Assembly: GCA_039105265.1 (NCBI GenBank)
Contig: JAPFFF010000006.1
Coordinates: forward strand, 4,154,001-4,218,000
Direction: 5' to 3'
DNA length: 64,000 nucleotides
Origin: Tritrichomonas musculus
Lineage: Eukaryota; Parabasalia; Tritrichomonadida; Tritrichomonadidae
In this document: one piece after another, positions 42,632 to 54,234 of the stretch
Layout of the letters: the number at the start of each line of letters is the position of its first letter
How positions within the stretch are numbered: the first letter of the stretch is position 1
The notes under the pieces: generated by a model
The model's input: only the letters and a program-made list of their open reading frames with translations
What the model was told of the DNA's origin: nothing
The model's database searches: none
Position numbers and translations under genes: made by a program

Positions 42632-44505
42632 ATGTCTTTTTTATATTTTTTTTTCTTTGCTTCAAAGAATGATGAAATCTATCTACAAGTTCCATCTGAT
42701 CCTATCAATGACTCTCAATCAACTGTAACTCCTGGTGACCTTATAAACTGTTTTAGGAAGCTCAATAAACAAACAATTAATTCACTTGAAGATCTTGTTC
42801 ATTATATTCATGATGTATCAATTTCACTAGGATCTCCATTTGTATCAGTCAAAACAGGACCTACACGTAAAATACAACAATTTGCATGTCAGTTCCATAA
42901 TTCTAACTATCAGTGTAAAGCTCTAGTCAGTTATTATTATGATAAGGAAACAAATACAATTTTTTTAGAAGAAATGTGCAACCAGCACACGCATCCAATT
43001 TCAGAAATTCTGCCAACTAAATCAAGGAATACATTGACTTACCTACAACGATCTAGAATTCAAATTGCTACTCAAGAAGGATTTAAAGCCACAACGATAA
43101 AGAGAAAAGAGAATTTAGTTTGCTCAAAAGATGTGTTATATGCCTCAAGAAGAAGAATACTTAAAGAATTACGTGAGATATTATTAGCTATAATGTGCGA
43201 CTATAATAATTGGACTAATGGTATTTTTATTGATGAAACAAATAAGTTTGTGTGTTGCTTTTCACTACATAATCATATGTTAAATTGTCCTTATGCACGA
43301 GACATTGTAATTATTGACGACACCAGTTGTACCAACTTTTACGGAAAACCTTTAATAACAATGATAGTTGAAGATGAAAACGGTAAAAATCAAGTGCTCT
43401 CATTTGGAATAATGGAAGATAGATGTAAGAATTCATTCAGAATATACTTTTCAAATGTTAAGAAGTTAATCGGAGACATAGAAGTTTTTGTTACAGATAG
43501 GAATTTTACTCAGATAGACGCAGTTTGTGAATTATGGCCAAATGCTATTATTATATATTGCACCAGATATATAGGGAAAAACATAAAAGACAAAGTATCA
43601 AAAGAAATGTATGAAGAGTTTCAGAAGATGTTACATAACAAAAAAACAGAAGAAGAGTTGCTCAAAGATTTTCGAGATTATATTATTGCACACCCGTATA
43701 CTCAAGCCTCAAACGTACTACAAGGTCTTTTAGATTCAACAGAACATTGGTTACCTAGTATTACAAGCAAATATATGCACCATGGAAATAGTACATCAAA
43801 TCGTGTAGAAGGATTCTTTGGCTCATTCAAAAATTTCACAGATCATGACATTCTATCTTTAGGAGAACTTGTTAAAACAATATATATATATATGCAGAAA
43901 ACCTATTTGTTACATCAAGATACTCATGTCCAAAAGAACCAGTCAAAGATCACTTGCTCAACCTTGAAGATGCCAAAAAAATAGGAACCTATGCACTATA
44001 TAGAGTAAACGAAGAATTTAAAGAACTAACTACAAAAACAATTTCAGGAGAATACGGAGATAATTGTTGTGACATGTGGGAAGTATATGGTCTGCCTTGT
44101 AAGCACTTAATATTAGCTAGAATGCAAGAAAAAAGAAAGCCTTACCTATATTTAGATGACTTTGATCCTAGATGGTTTCATAATTATAATTATAATATTA
44201 TCCCTCGAGTTGCAAATACAGTTTCAATTAGACAGACCGAAAAAATAAAAGATACAGATTGGACTTATAAGGCATGCATTGACAGGTTCGAGAAATACTT
44301 TACAATTGCAAAAAGATCGAATATGATTCAACAAATCCTCATGGAAGCACTTTCTCAACTACAAAGCTTAGAACAAGAATCAGATAATATGTCAGTACTC
44401 CGTCCTCCAAACAGCCTTCTCATTTCAGGTGCTCCAGATAAACATCCAAGAAATAATGTAGATCGTCCAGGTGCAAGAAGAACAAAGAGAAAGAATAATA
44501 AATGA
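42632..44505 (+). pseudogene. MULE transposase of the second MULE, one frameshift
   Basis: The frame from ATG 42632 gives 450 residues. A zinc-binding head is at C86, C95, C116, H119 and H121 (FACQFHNSNYQC, MCNQHTHPI). The DDE core follows: D230 (IIDDTSCTNFYGKPL), D289 (VFVTDRNFTQIDAV) and E393 (NRVEGFFGSFK). The protein continues in another frame with a SWIM finger, CCDMWEVYGLPCKH, and a basic C terminus ending at 44505. The frame changes between about 43880 and 43950; a (TA)n microsatellite at about 43881-43892 is the probable slip site. The order of zinc head, DDE and SWIM is classical for MULEs. It is a different branch from the transposase of the satellite MULE. All catalytic residues are present, so only the frameshift clearly disables it. 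Confidence 0.85.
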
Positions 44506-45171
44506 AAAAATATAAATGAATGAATCAGTGGGTGAGAGCTTATGGTGTTTTTTGCATGTTGTCTAAAAATTATTATTATTATTGCTTTTTTATTATATGA
44601 ACTTTGAGAGATTTGTTATTGATCATCGTTCACTTTAACTGCACTGCTAGAAAGAAAAATATTGATAGTGTAAAACTGCTTTTGGTTTTTAGTTACTCAT
44701 GTTATTATCATTATTTAACGATATCTTTTACATAATTTGATATTAATAAAAAGCTTATTTTGGATTAATAATTATTAAGTTAATTTTAATTGTTTTATTT
44801 ATTATTATTTTACTTTTTTTTATTATTATTTTATTAGACTCACAAGTGTCACTTTTTTGGTATTTGAGTATAAAAAGCTATTAAAACGATGGAAAATACT
44901 TGATATATTAAAAGAAAAATAAAATAAAATGAACTTAAATAACTTTTATTTAAAATTAAAAAAAAAAAAAAAAACATTAGATATTTGGGTTATACAAATG
45001 ATTTTTTTAGCTGTTTTAACATTTAATTTTATGTAAAAAGTATAATTAATACTATCTTCCTACAAAAAAATTAATAATATTTAAAAAATAAGGTAGATTG
45101 AATAAAGGACATTTTACCCTACCTTTTACAATAACTGTTAGTTTACAAGACATTTTCCCCTACCTTCATAG
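44506..45171. other. Non-coding interior of the second MULE
   Basis: AT-rich, with TTATTATT runs and an A-run near 44961. ACCCTACCTT and CCCCTACCTT occur close together near 45116 and 45157. Nothing else recognised. Confidence 0.4.
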
Positions 45172-45475
45172 TTTTGCAAGAAAGATTGTGCCTCAGCTTT
45201 TTGAGAGAACTAATTGAAAGAAAAAATAGGAGAAAAATGGAGAATAATATTTTGAGAATATTTATGTAAATAAAAAAATTGATGCATCTTTTTATATTTT
45301 TACATAATTTTTACCGAGACTTACATCAAAAGGAAGGATCGGTAAAAATTTTGTAACATAAAAAGATGCATTTTTTTTTAACATGAATAGTCTCAGTAAA
45401 TATTATTCTACATTTTCTTCTTATTTTTTTCTATTAGTTCTCTCAAAAAGCTGAGGCACAATCTCTCTTGCAATA
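45172..45475. mobile_element. MITE with 80-bp TIRs and 15-bp flanking repeat
   Basis: The arms begin TTGCAAGA and share GATTGTGCCTCAGCTTTTTG over about 80 bases. CCCCTACCTTCATAG flanks both sides, an unusually long 15-bp direct repeat. A TA duplication can also be read one step further in. A smaller inverted-repeat element (45282-45371) occupies its centre. Confidence 0.6.
45282..45371. mobile_element. Tiny nested MITE, AT-cored copy
   Basis: GATGCATCTTTTTAT pairs with ATAAAAAGATGCAT; inner arms include TAATTTTTACCGA and TCGGTAAAAATT. It is related to the GC-cored copy at 54809, in the opposite orientation. Confidence 0.6.
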
Positions 45476-45490
45476 CCCCTACCTTCATAG

Positions 45491-47157
45491 AAATATACAT
45501 TATTCTTGAAAAAAAAAGTAGAAGCTAATAAAATTTATTTAAAATATAAAAATAAAATATTTTTATTATTATAAATATTATAAATATTATAAATATTATT
45601 TTTTTCATATGAGAATTAATCTTCATTGAACCAAAATGATTCAATTGACCTTTAAATTGACAAAATACAGGTCAAATTTTCTTCTTAAAGTAACTTGATT
45701 TAAAACTTGAATTAAATAAATAAACAAAACAAGAAATTGAATTAGAGAATATTAATATTTATTTAATTCAAGTTTTAATTACAATGAACTATTCTTTCCA
45801 ATTTTTGCAAAATAGTTTATCAAAATCATATGGAAAATAAATGTATAATGCTATTACGAGCTATACTAGTGACTCCCATGCTGGTTTAAAGTATATTGAT
45901 GTCAGTTTCTTTCATTTGAATCATGCTATTAGTGATCTACATCTTTCATTTTCAAATCTAAAAAAGTAACAAAATTTAAGTAATCGGGAAACTTTGTGAA
46001 CTAATTGGAATTCTGGATTTTTTTATCGTATTGAGGCTGCCTTGCTTAGAACAATTTGTAGGAATAATTGATAAAAAATGAATTTCAATTTATAAATGTC
46101 CACACGTTTATTGTTTTTTTATTTTAAATATATAAATGGTCATTATCTATTGTTTATAATTGAATTGATAAATAGCCTACCTAAAAGTGTCCTTTTTTAG
46201 ATCTACCAAAAATAAATAAAAAAATAAGGATTTTTGATTTTCTTGATTTTTTTGAAAAATCAATGAACCATAGTTCATGCTTTTTTTTCAAAATTTTCAA
46301 TTTTTTCTTTAAATCAAAAAGTTTGTTTAAAGACTAAAAAATAGTTCAATATATAAAAAGCATATTAAATATTATGATTAAGAGTTCATTAAACACCGTG
46401 AGAAGAGTATTCACAAGTTTTAAAGATCTGTATGATCCAAATTCATAAAAAAAAAAATGAATTACTTTGTTTTTAAATGAACTCAATAAGATAATCAAGA
46501 AATAGAAAATATGAAATACATTTACAACACTCTTTTTATGATAAGTATAACATAATAAGTATATTTAGTGAACAAAAATCATAGTATAATAAAGAAATGT
46601 ATATTTATTGTAATTAACAACTCACAATAAACAATAATAAGCAGTAATAAGCATTTAAAAATGGAAAAGGATGATAAAAAGTTGTACATGCACGAACACT
46701 CATGTTGTATGTCAATGCTGTGCATATCGTATCGCTATAAATTAACTAGAGGTTGATATTCATGAGTAAACATTGCAATAATGGAATTAATTTATCGTTA
46801 TGTAAAAATTGCGTTTTAAGGTGTTTTCACCAAATTTACACTAAAATAAATCACGAAAAACGCAGTTAAAGGTATAATATGCACAAATACATAATTATAA
46901 TAGTTTTTTTTGTCTTAAATAGTCATTTTTATCTTGTTTCATAAGTTATTCATATTCAATTTTGGCCAAAATAATGGATTTTTAGAGATGACGAAGAAAT
47001 TCTCAGTAAATGACTGTTAAAATTCATTACAAATGATGTGGTAGATTCTAAACAAATTATATCGAAGATTTCCTACAAATGACAATGAAGATTTTCAACA
47101 TAAAGTACAATAAAATACCAAACATTACCTTTAATTTTGTATTTCTTTTATTTTTAA
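45491..47157. other. Non-coding, nothing recognised
   Basis: This is part of the second MULE. No frame with family features was found. Confidence 0.4.
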
Positions 47158-47567
47158 GGTACAAACCCAGTACGTTATTTTTTGAATAGGAGAACGTTTA
47201 TTATTTGAATAGTTGCATGTCTCTGAAAAATAAATTAATATTTAATTAATAAAGCAGCTTATCGATTTTATGATATTATCATATATTATAAATATTCTAT
47301 TCTATGAACTTTTTATCCTTTAGATAAATACTTTTTGTTTAATTTTTTTTATATAATATGTCACTTGTATCCCTTTCGGCCGTATGGCGTAATTGAAGAT
47401 TTTTTTATGTAAAGTATTCAAAAAGTGGCACTTTTGCCGTGTGCCGTAGAAATTTTGTAAAATAAACTATTCAATGAACGACCAAATAGCCGTATTTTAC
47501 AAAACCGCCGAAGGGCTAGTCATTTGTCAAAAAATTTTGCGGTTTCTAAACGTACTTGATTTGTACC
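47158..47567. mobile_element. TTAA-flanked element (410 bp)
   Basis: The ends GGTACAAACCCAGTACG and, inward from the right, GGTACAAATCAAGTACG stand against TTAA on both sides. The interior is non-coding and slightly richer in G and C (CGGCCGTATGGCGTAA). The TTAA duplication suggests piggyBac-type mobilisation. Confidence 0.6.
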
Positions 47568-48089
47568 TTAATATTTAACATTTATTATTATTAAATTATT
47601 GTATTATTTTTGTTTTATTCATAATATAAAACATATATATATTATTTTTTAATATATTTTTAAATTTAAATATTTTATTACAATTTATTCAAAAATGAAA
47701 AATTTTTATTCAATTTTTTCTATAATCTCACAATTTTCAATGAAAAAGATTTAAACTTTTTGAATGGAGTTTTTAGCACAAAAAATTGAATCGTTATATA
47801 TCCACTTTTTGAATTAAATTCTCAGAATTTGGTCTCTCAAAAAGTGGTGGACTTTTTAGCGATTGCCCAGAATTTTTGTCTATTGTTCATATGAACACAG
47901 TAATGTAGAAAGAAAAGTAACAAAATGAAGATCACATAATAATATTCTACAATTTATATTTATTGTATTATGTAATTAAGCTGTTTAATACCTATGCAAT
48001 ATTTTTTATTACAATATATATAAAGCGTTTTATGTTTTTTTATCAATTCTCAATAGTATAGAATTATTTGAAATACTTTATTCTCAATA
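47568..48089. other. Non-coding spacer with CTTTTTGA motifs
   Basis: Motifs occur near 47756, 47803 and 47838 (ACTTTTTGA or its inverse). GTATAGAATTATTTGAA at 48056 recurs at 54344. Confidence 0.4.
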
Positions 48090-48250
48090 AAGTCGGATTC
48101 AATTAGCTTGGGACAAACTTTTTAAATTACCATAGAAATCCATTCAAAAGTGTCCCAAGCTGCATGCAAGAAATTCAGAGATACTCAGAAAATGAAAAAG
48201 TGTCAAGCTCAAATAAAACGAAAATTAAAAAAGAAAACTTTAGAAAAAGG
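48090..48250 (+). mobile_element. Solo left end of the Tc1-like family
   Basis: After TA, AAGTCGGATTCAATTAGCTT and GGGACAAACTTTTT match the end of the element at 11835. The inner GTCCCAAGCT repeat lies about 60 bases inside, as there. The rest is not recognisable, so this is a truncated remnant inside the second MULE. Confidence 0.55.
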
Positions 48251-48719
48251 TGCGAGAACTAAATATATAAAAAATAACCGTTTTTTAATTTTTCAAATAT
48301 CTCATAATATTTTAAATATTTTATACTATTTAAAATAAATATAATATATATTTATTGTATAATAATTAAAAAATAATATTTTATTTCTTGAACCTCATTA
48401 TAGAGACTGAAAAATGCATCTCTATTTTGGGGAACAAAAAACTAAATAATTCAATAAATAATTGTTATTTTTGTTTGATAGATGCTTATTAATGCTTTTA
48501 ATTATATCAGAAATCTTCATAAATGATAAAAATAAGATTTTATATTAATTTAGCTGAGATATATTTAAAACACAATCAAAAAACTAATATTTTAAAAATA
48601 TCTCAGCTTTTTTTTGTTTCTATGGGGATAACTACTTATAATTTTACTGCATTTTTTATTTATATTATTATATTTTTAAATGAAATGAAATGGCTCGGGA
48701 GATGCCATTTTAGATTTTT

Positions 48720-49720
48720 TAAATCAAATTCAGAGAAGTAGGATTTATTCCTCTCAATTGCATTCAATTTTCAAAATTTAATAAAAAAGTATAAATATTT
48801 GATATTTCAAGTTGAAAAGAACATATAGTAATTTTACATATTATTTGATACATGATATATTATGCAAAAAAATCATTTTTGTTGAGTTTTGGATGAGTCA
48901 GTCGAAATATTAAAATCAACATATCTTTATTAAATTTTATATAAATTGGGAATGTGATGCATTATTTCGGTTTATATCAACAATATATTTCTTATTAAGC
49001 TTGAAATTCCTCATTGAAATCTAAATTTGGCAAATAAAAAGCTTTTTTATTTTTGAAGTTCCCATGTAAAAAATGGCCCTATCATTCTCAATAAAACTTA
49101 TATATTATATTAAATGTAATATTTAATGCTTATAAACATTTTTATATGCGAAACGTTAGAGCCATTTTTAAGATACAAAGGCTAATTATAAATGGCCAAA
49201 ATTGTTTTTATTATTTGACTATCCATTCAATTAATTGATAAAGCTTTATTAAATACATGTTTTGATTGATTTTATTAAATTCTGAGAATTAGGATTTATT
49301 CCTCTCAATTTAAAAAATGGACAAAAAAGTTAAGAAAATAAGCCTTTCTATTTAAGAAAACTTAATAAAATTTACAAAAACTAAATATTGCATTGAAATA
49401 TTTATGAATATATATTTATTATTGTATGAAAAGGAAATTGATGAAAAAATTATTATTAGCATATTTTGATTATTTTTTAACAAAGCATGAATTTGGTTAT
49501 ATTATTTCAAATAGATCGCAAATATAAATAGAATTTTCAATCAAAATCTGGATTTTATTTAAAATTCGTCGAATAAAATGGAATTAACATTTAACAATGG
49601 ATAATTAAAAAATGGTCCTATGAATTTTGGTGAAACAGTATTATTTAAATAAATATACAATTTACTCACTATTCTACAATTTTTTTTATTATCCTTAGAG
49701 CCATTTTTGAGATATGATTA
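48720..49720. repeat. Two degenerate tandem units of about 545 bp
   Basis: GTAGGATTTATTCCTCTCAA (48738) recurs as TTAGGATTTATTCCTCTCAA (49281). AAAAATGG.CCTAT recurs near 49068 and 49608, and TTAGAGCCATTTTT near 49155 and 49697. The three markers keep the same order and spacing, so the region is an old tandem duplication in the MULE interior. Confidence 0.5.
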
Positions 49721-49779
49721 TGTAAAAAATATTTGGCCAGATTTCTCAGAAATTTGCTCTCAGAAATTTTAATAAAAAA

Positions 49780-50845
49780 AAAACCCCCTCCAACTTGCTG
49801 GTATTGACGTTTCATTAATTTTACGATTTAATTAAATTGTATTTATGTTTATAAACAAATATTAATTATAGAGTGTTTTATGTTTATGATTATTTAATGA
49901 GATATTTAAAATACTAATTTCAAAATAAGAAAATACGTTTTTTATAGAAGCCTTCACAAATATTTATGAGATCTCATATAAAAATACTCGTTTTTTCTAT
50001 CCCCTCCCACAAATATTCAATAAAAATACGTTTTTTACAAAAAACGTGTTTTTTGAAAAAGAGTTTTTCCTTTGTTAATGATTAATATAAATATAATATT
50101 TTTTAATAAATATTTTCTAATAAATATTATAACAATAAATATATTATTTAATAAATTATAAATCTTTATTTTGAGAGTTTTTTTCATTAAATTTAACATA
50201 TAATAACGTACAAAATGCATTGTGAAATTAAAAAAAAAATACGTTTTTTCTATCCCCTCCCACAAATATTTATTAAAAACACGTTTTTACAAAAAAACGT
50301 GTTTTTTGAAAAATAGTTTTTCCTTTGTTAATGATTAATATAAATATAATATTTTTTAATAAATATTTTCTAATAAATATTATAACAATAAATATATTAT
50401 TTAATAAATTATAAATCTTTATTTTGAGAGTTTTTTTCATTAAATTTAACATATAATAACGTACAAAATGCATTGTGAAATTAAAAAAAAAATACGTTTT
50501 TTCTATCCCCTCCCACAAATATTCAATAAAAACACGTTTTTACCAAAAAACGTGTTTTTTGAAAAATAGTTTTTCCTTTGTTAATAATTAATATAAATAT
50601 ATTATTTTTTAATAAATATTTTTTAATATATATTATAACAATAAAAATATTATTTAATAAATTATAAATCTTTATTTTGATAATTTTTTTCATTAAATCT
50701 GCTCAATAATCGATATTCAAATAACGAACAATAATGCATTGTGAAATAAAAAAACACGTTTTTTCCTAGATTGCCCTCTCAAATATTTGTTAAACCTCAT
50801 ATAAAAATACTCGTTTTTTCTATCTCCTCCCACAAATATTCAATA
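49780..50845 (-). repeat. Right TIR of the second MULE with three tandem units
   Basis: An inner 250-base block is followed outward by three copies of a unit containing TATCCCCTCCCACAAATATT and AAAAACGTGTTTTTTG. The two inner copies are nearly identical. The outermost is longer and matches the split left copy best (GCATTATTGTTCGTTATTTG). Confidence 0.75.
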
Positions 50846-50961
50846 AAAACACGTTTTCTTGATTCCTCAATATAAATTTTTTTTCAATTGATATTAAAAA
50901 TAATTATAAATATAATATAATATAAATAAAATATTTAAATAAATTGTTTTTATCTATTATT

Positions 50962-52395
50962 TCAATATTTAGCGTAAAGCACAATGCATGGATCTATATG
51001 ACCAAGATTGAAATAAATTATTGCATCCTCAAATAGTCCTTCAAAAAATTGAGGAACTATTGTGTCGTTATATAAAATCCATTTGGATCCTTTTCCATTG
51101 TTATGAGAAACAAACAATGAAAAATAATGATTAATTGAAAAATAAATTAATCCGATTAGTTCATATTCAATACGTGCTGAATTCAATTTTTGAAAGATTA
51201 ATTTTTGATCAATTTTTAAGTTGTCTGTTCGGCTTTGAATATAATTAATCTTGATAATCAAAAATGCCGGAAATGAATTGAATGTTTGAATACAATAATT
51301 TATATTATCGCTGACAATTAATTCCGGATGATTTCCAGAATCTACTGCTTTTTTATATGAATAAACCTGATTTGTTTTGGGATAGAATGAGGCCTGAATT
51401 GATTCTGACAAACTTTTCATTTCTCGTGTATTAAATGGGACATAACTTTGTGTAGATTCATTATATTGTAAATTGTAATTTATCCATTTGGTATTGTTAT
51501 ATTTCTTAGCAAATGATTTAATTTCAGGAATAATAATTACATTTTCTACACATGAACATGGCATTGAATATTGATCTTCTATATTGTAAATAATCAAACT
51601 ATTTGAATATATTTGAGTGATTTCTGAATTATCATAGTTAATATATTCAAAATCTATTTCGAATGCTGATGTGTAGTTTTTTTTTGTAGATGGAGTTTCA
51701 AAATGAAATTGACTTAATATTGCTTCAATCGCATCTGAAATATCACCCATATCTCCATAAGTCAAGTTTAACTTCTTTAAACACAAATCAACAAGAATTT
51801 GATATGCAGGAATTATTTCAAACAAGCAATCATTCGACATATTATAATATTGATGAGCAATAAAATATAAATTAATTAAACATTCTGACTTGATTTTTGA
51901 TGGTGTTTTTTCTTGTAGCCAGTCGTAAATAAATTGGCAATGCAATATTAATTGTAAGCTTTGATTAAAAAAACATAAATTTGATCCAATTTCAGTGTTA
52001 AAAGAAGGACCATATGAATTAATTATCTTAAACTCCATTCTTTTCATCTTCTTAACTGATTTTTTCTTTACTGGAATCGATTGAATATTTTCTTGTTCAT
52101 TTTCTTTTTGTTGACTATCATTACTATTCTGCTTTGAAGATGAAAAAATTCCTGTTGAACCAATAAACATTCTATTCTTTGCTTTTGAACCTCTGTTATG
52201 AAAGCTAATATCAGAAAGAGTATATATTGTGTTTTTTTTTTCGGAAGAGAAACTGCCATTTTCTTCAATAAATAAATTACCATAGATGCCAAATAATTGA
52301 TTAATTAATTCTTCAGGGAAGACATACGGTTCATCTTTGTCCATTGAATCAATTTCCATAACTAATGTAAATAATTTATTTGATAGTGTAAACAT
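50962..52395 (-). CDS. Ubiquitin-specific protease (peptidase C19)
   Basis: The 477-residue protein starts at ATG. The first 120 residues are charged and low complexity. The catalytic core begins near residue 128. Cys141 lies in the cysteine box (GSNLCFFNQSLQLIL, compare N.C..NS.lQ). His423 lies in the histidine box (YELIGLIYFSINHYFSLFVS), where NHY replaces the usual GHY. W439 and N443-D444 (KWILYNDTIV) supply the third catalytic position. Spacing is about 280 residues between Cys and His, within the range for USP-family enzymes. It would remove ubiquitin from proteins in cytoplasm or nucleus. The sequence between the boxes is divergent, and no C2-C2 zinc finger is evident. The 3' end lies about 115 bases from the second MULE, the 5' end diverges from a small gene. 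Confidence 0.85.
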   Translation of the reverse strand: MFTLSNKLFTLVMEIDSMDKDEPYVFPEELINQLFGIYGNLFIEENGSFSSEKKNTIYTLSDISFHNRGSKAKNRMFIGSTGIFSSSKQNSNDSQQKENEQENIQSIPVKKKSVKKMKRMEFKIINSYGPSFNTEIGSNLCFFNQSLQLILHCQFIYDWLQEKTPSKIKSECLINLYFIAHQYYNMSNDCLFEIIPAYQILVDLCLKKLNLTYGDMGDISDAIEAILSQFHFETPSTKKNYTSAFEIDFEYINYDNSEITQIYSNSLIIYNIEDQYSMPCSCVENVIIIPEIKSFAKKYNNTKWINYNLQYNESTQSYVPFNTREMKSLSESIQASFYPKTNQVYSYKKAVDSGNHPELIVSDNINYCIQTFNSFPAFLIIKINYIQSRTDNLKIDQKLIFQKLNSARIEYELIGLIYFSINHYFSLFVSHNNGKGSKWILYNDTIVPQFFEGLFEDAIIYFNLGHIDPCIVLYAKY

Positions 52396-52501
52396 ATTAC
52401 AAATTTCATCTTATCAAAGCAAAAAAAGACAAAAAAAAAAAAAAAAAAAAAAAAATAGAAAAACAATTATCTCTGAAATTTCTGAGATATTATTTTTCAT
52501 A
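52396..52501. promoter_or_regulatory. Divergent intergenic region with long A-tract
   Basis: The 106 bases between two divergent ATGs must hold both 5' regions. They contain an A-run of nearly 30 at about 52430-52455. TTTTCATAATG at the small gene includes a TCA resembling the trichomonad initiator. Promoter function is inferred from position only. Confidence 0.35.
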
Positions 52502-52696
52502 ATGACTCAAAAAGAAACTGATTCTTTACCAACTGAAGATTCATTATTATTTTTTATACAAAACTATTCAACAATTAATCACAATTTGGAAAAAGAAGGC
52601 TTCGATGATGATGAATTTGAAGAAAAAATAAATTTTCACTATAAAATTGGGCTCAGATTATTAAAAAGATGGACTTCCGTAATAAAGGAAAATTAA
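52502..52696 (+). CDS. Small acidic protein, unknown
   Basis: The ATG at 52502 gives 64 residues; the frame continues upstream only into the A-tract and the neighbouring gene. The sequence has an acidic middle (EGFDDDEFEEK) and a basic C terminus (LRLLKRWTSVIKEN), with no membrane segment. I do not recognise it. Its polar composition and position opposite a ubiquitin protease, with a short shared 5' region, make a real gene plausible. Confidence 0.4.
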   Translation: MTQKETDSLPTEDSLLFFIQNYSTINHNLEKEGFDDDEFEEKINFHYKIGLRLLKRWTSVIKEN

Positions 52697-53999
52697 AAGC
52701 TCCTAATTAATAAAAAATTAATTTTTAATAACTAAAAATAGCATAAATAATATTATATAAATGGGAACGGTCTTCAGAATTTTTTTCTGAAATAAAAATA
52801 AGCTTATCTTAAAATATATTTTATATAATAAAATATTTTAAGTTAAAATAATTCAAACATATTATATATAAATTAAATATATTAATTAAAATATTATTAA
52901 AGTTATATATTTTAGAGGAAAAAATAAAAATTTCTTTTCTCAGATTTTAACGAATGATGAAAATTTTATACCATTTATAATTTTAATCATTTATTAGCAT
53001 CAAACCATATATTAAAAATTCAAAATAAATGAATGCAGAGTTATTTCAAAAATCATGATTTTATTATTTATATTTGAATTTGAATGATCATACAAATATT
53101 TTTGAGAAAAAAAACTTTTCAAAAGAAAAGAAGAAAAGGATATGAATCTATTTAAAAGAAAAGAGTCATTAAGTCATATTAATAATTAAATAGAATACTT
53201 TAATAAATTTCTATTTTATATAAAAATATTATATTATGTGATATATATCTGAAGATAAATATATATTTTGAATATGAAATATTGTTTGAACAGTATTATT
53301 CAATTTTATTTTTTTTTAATTATGTATATTTTAATTAATTTTCATATTTATTTTTTATTTTTAAGAAATAACTTAATATATATATATAAATATTTATAAA
53401 AATGTTCCAAAATCAGTTTTTTAAAAAATTAAAAAAAGATAAATGTATTTTCGCAGAGAGCCTCTCAATTTGCGAAGATGATTTGAATTGATACAACCGA
53501 ATAAGCTTTCAAATGAGAAACTTTTTCTTAAGATTTTTATATCTCAAAACCCCTACATTCGATTATGTTTTTACCAAATAAATTTTATTAAATATTAAAT
53601 AGTATTCTTATTAATATAAGTTATATTGAAGAATTCGATTTTCCATAACCGCCGATTTCGGATCCCCTTTTATTATATTTATATTTTATTTATATTTTAA
53701 AAAATTGAATGGTTTATATATTCATATATTCAAATCTATAAAATTATTAAATAATAAATATTTTGGCAACTACGGATAGAAAGATCACAAAATTAAAATA
53801 TGATATTTATCATTTTATAATGTATATTGTATTTCAAAATTTTGTTGTAATTTTAAAAAAGAGTGTTCTCGCACCTCTCTTTAGAAGAAATCTTTTTATT
53901 GAGACCTAAAAGATAAAATTGAAAGTGGATATGGATAGTTCTATGACTTTTTCTATGAAAACTCGTCTGGATAGTAAAACCTAGCATTAATCTTATTTA
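52697..53999. other. AT-rich intergenic, nothing recognised
   Basis: Includes AT-rich stretches and a short hairpin (TCGCAGAGAG near 53453). No gene is seen. Confidence 0.45.
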
Positions 54000-54110
54000 C
54001 TAGGCTTTAAATAGTCAATGACCACTTTTTGGCAACTGGTCACTTGGAGCTATTCAATGCTTTAATACTGGTCATTTCCAACCTAAAATGACCATCAATT
54101 TAAAGCCTAG
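54000..54110. mobile_element. 111-bp MITE with 8-bp duplication
   Basis: Arms CTAGGCTTTAAAT and its inverse, with inner TGACCA arms, enclose about 60 bases. CTTATTTA flanks both sides exactly. It resembles the 91-bp MITE at 15214 in size and duplication length. Confidence 0.7.
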
Positions 54111-54234
54111 CTTATTTATAATAATTAAAGAAATTTCTATCTGGAGCATAAATATCTATTCTCGAGATGTTTTAAAGTGGTGATTCTTTTTTAAAAATGC
54201 TTTTTTTGCGTATGATTTATTCATATTGCTCTTC

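Larger units (their letters stand above)
34303..50845. mobile_element. Second Mutator-like element with tandem-unit TIRs, interrupted by other elements
   Basis: The left outer end (TATTGAATATTTGAGGGAGG) and the right outer end match in inverse orientation. The TIR contains a unit of about 240-340 bases that occurs once at the left (split by an insertion: 34303-34453 and 42031-42200) and three times at the right (about 50030-50845), followed inward by a shared 250-base block (about 42200-42449 and 49780-50030). Between the inner TIRs lies a MULE transposase gene. The native length is about 9 kb; a 7.6-kb insertion at 34454-42030 and smaller elements at 45172 and 47158 enlarge it. No target duplication could be identified at the outer ends. 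The frameshift and insertions make this an old copy. Confidence 0.7.

Noticed and set aside
48150-48338. Lysine-rich frame near the Tc1 end
   Set aside because: It opens at GTG within the subterminal repeat of a Tc1 remnant.
50035-50518. Two near-identical frames of about 80 residues
   Set aside because: They are the tandem TIR units of the second MULE read through; the duplication explains their likeness.
52068-52292. Minus-strand frame inside the USP gene
   Set aside because: An alternative frame of an intact, recognisable gene.
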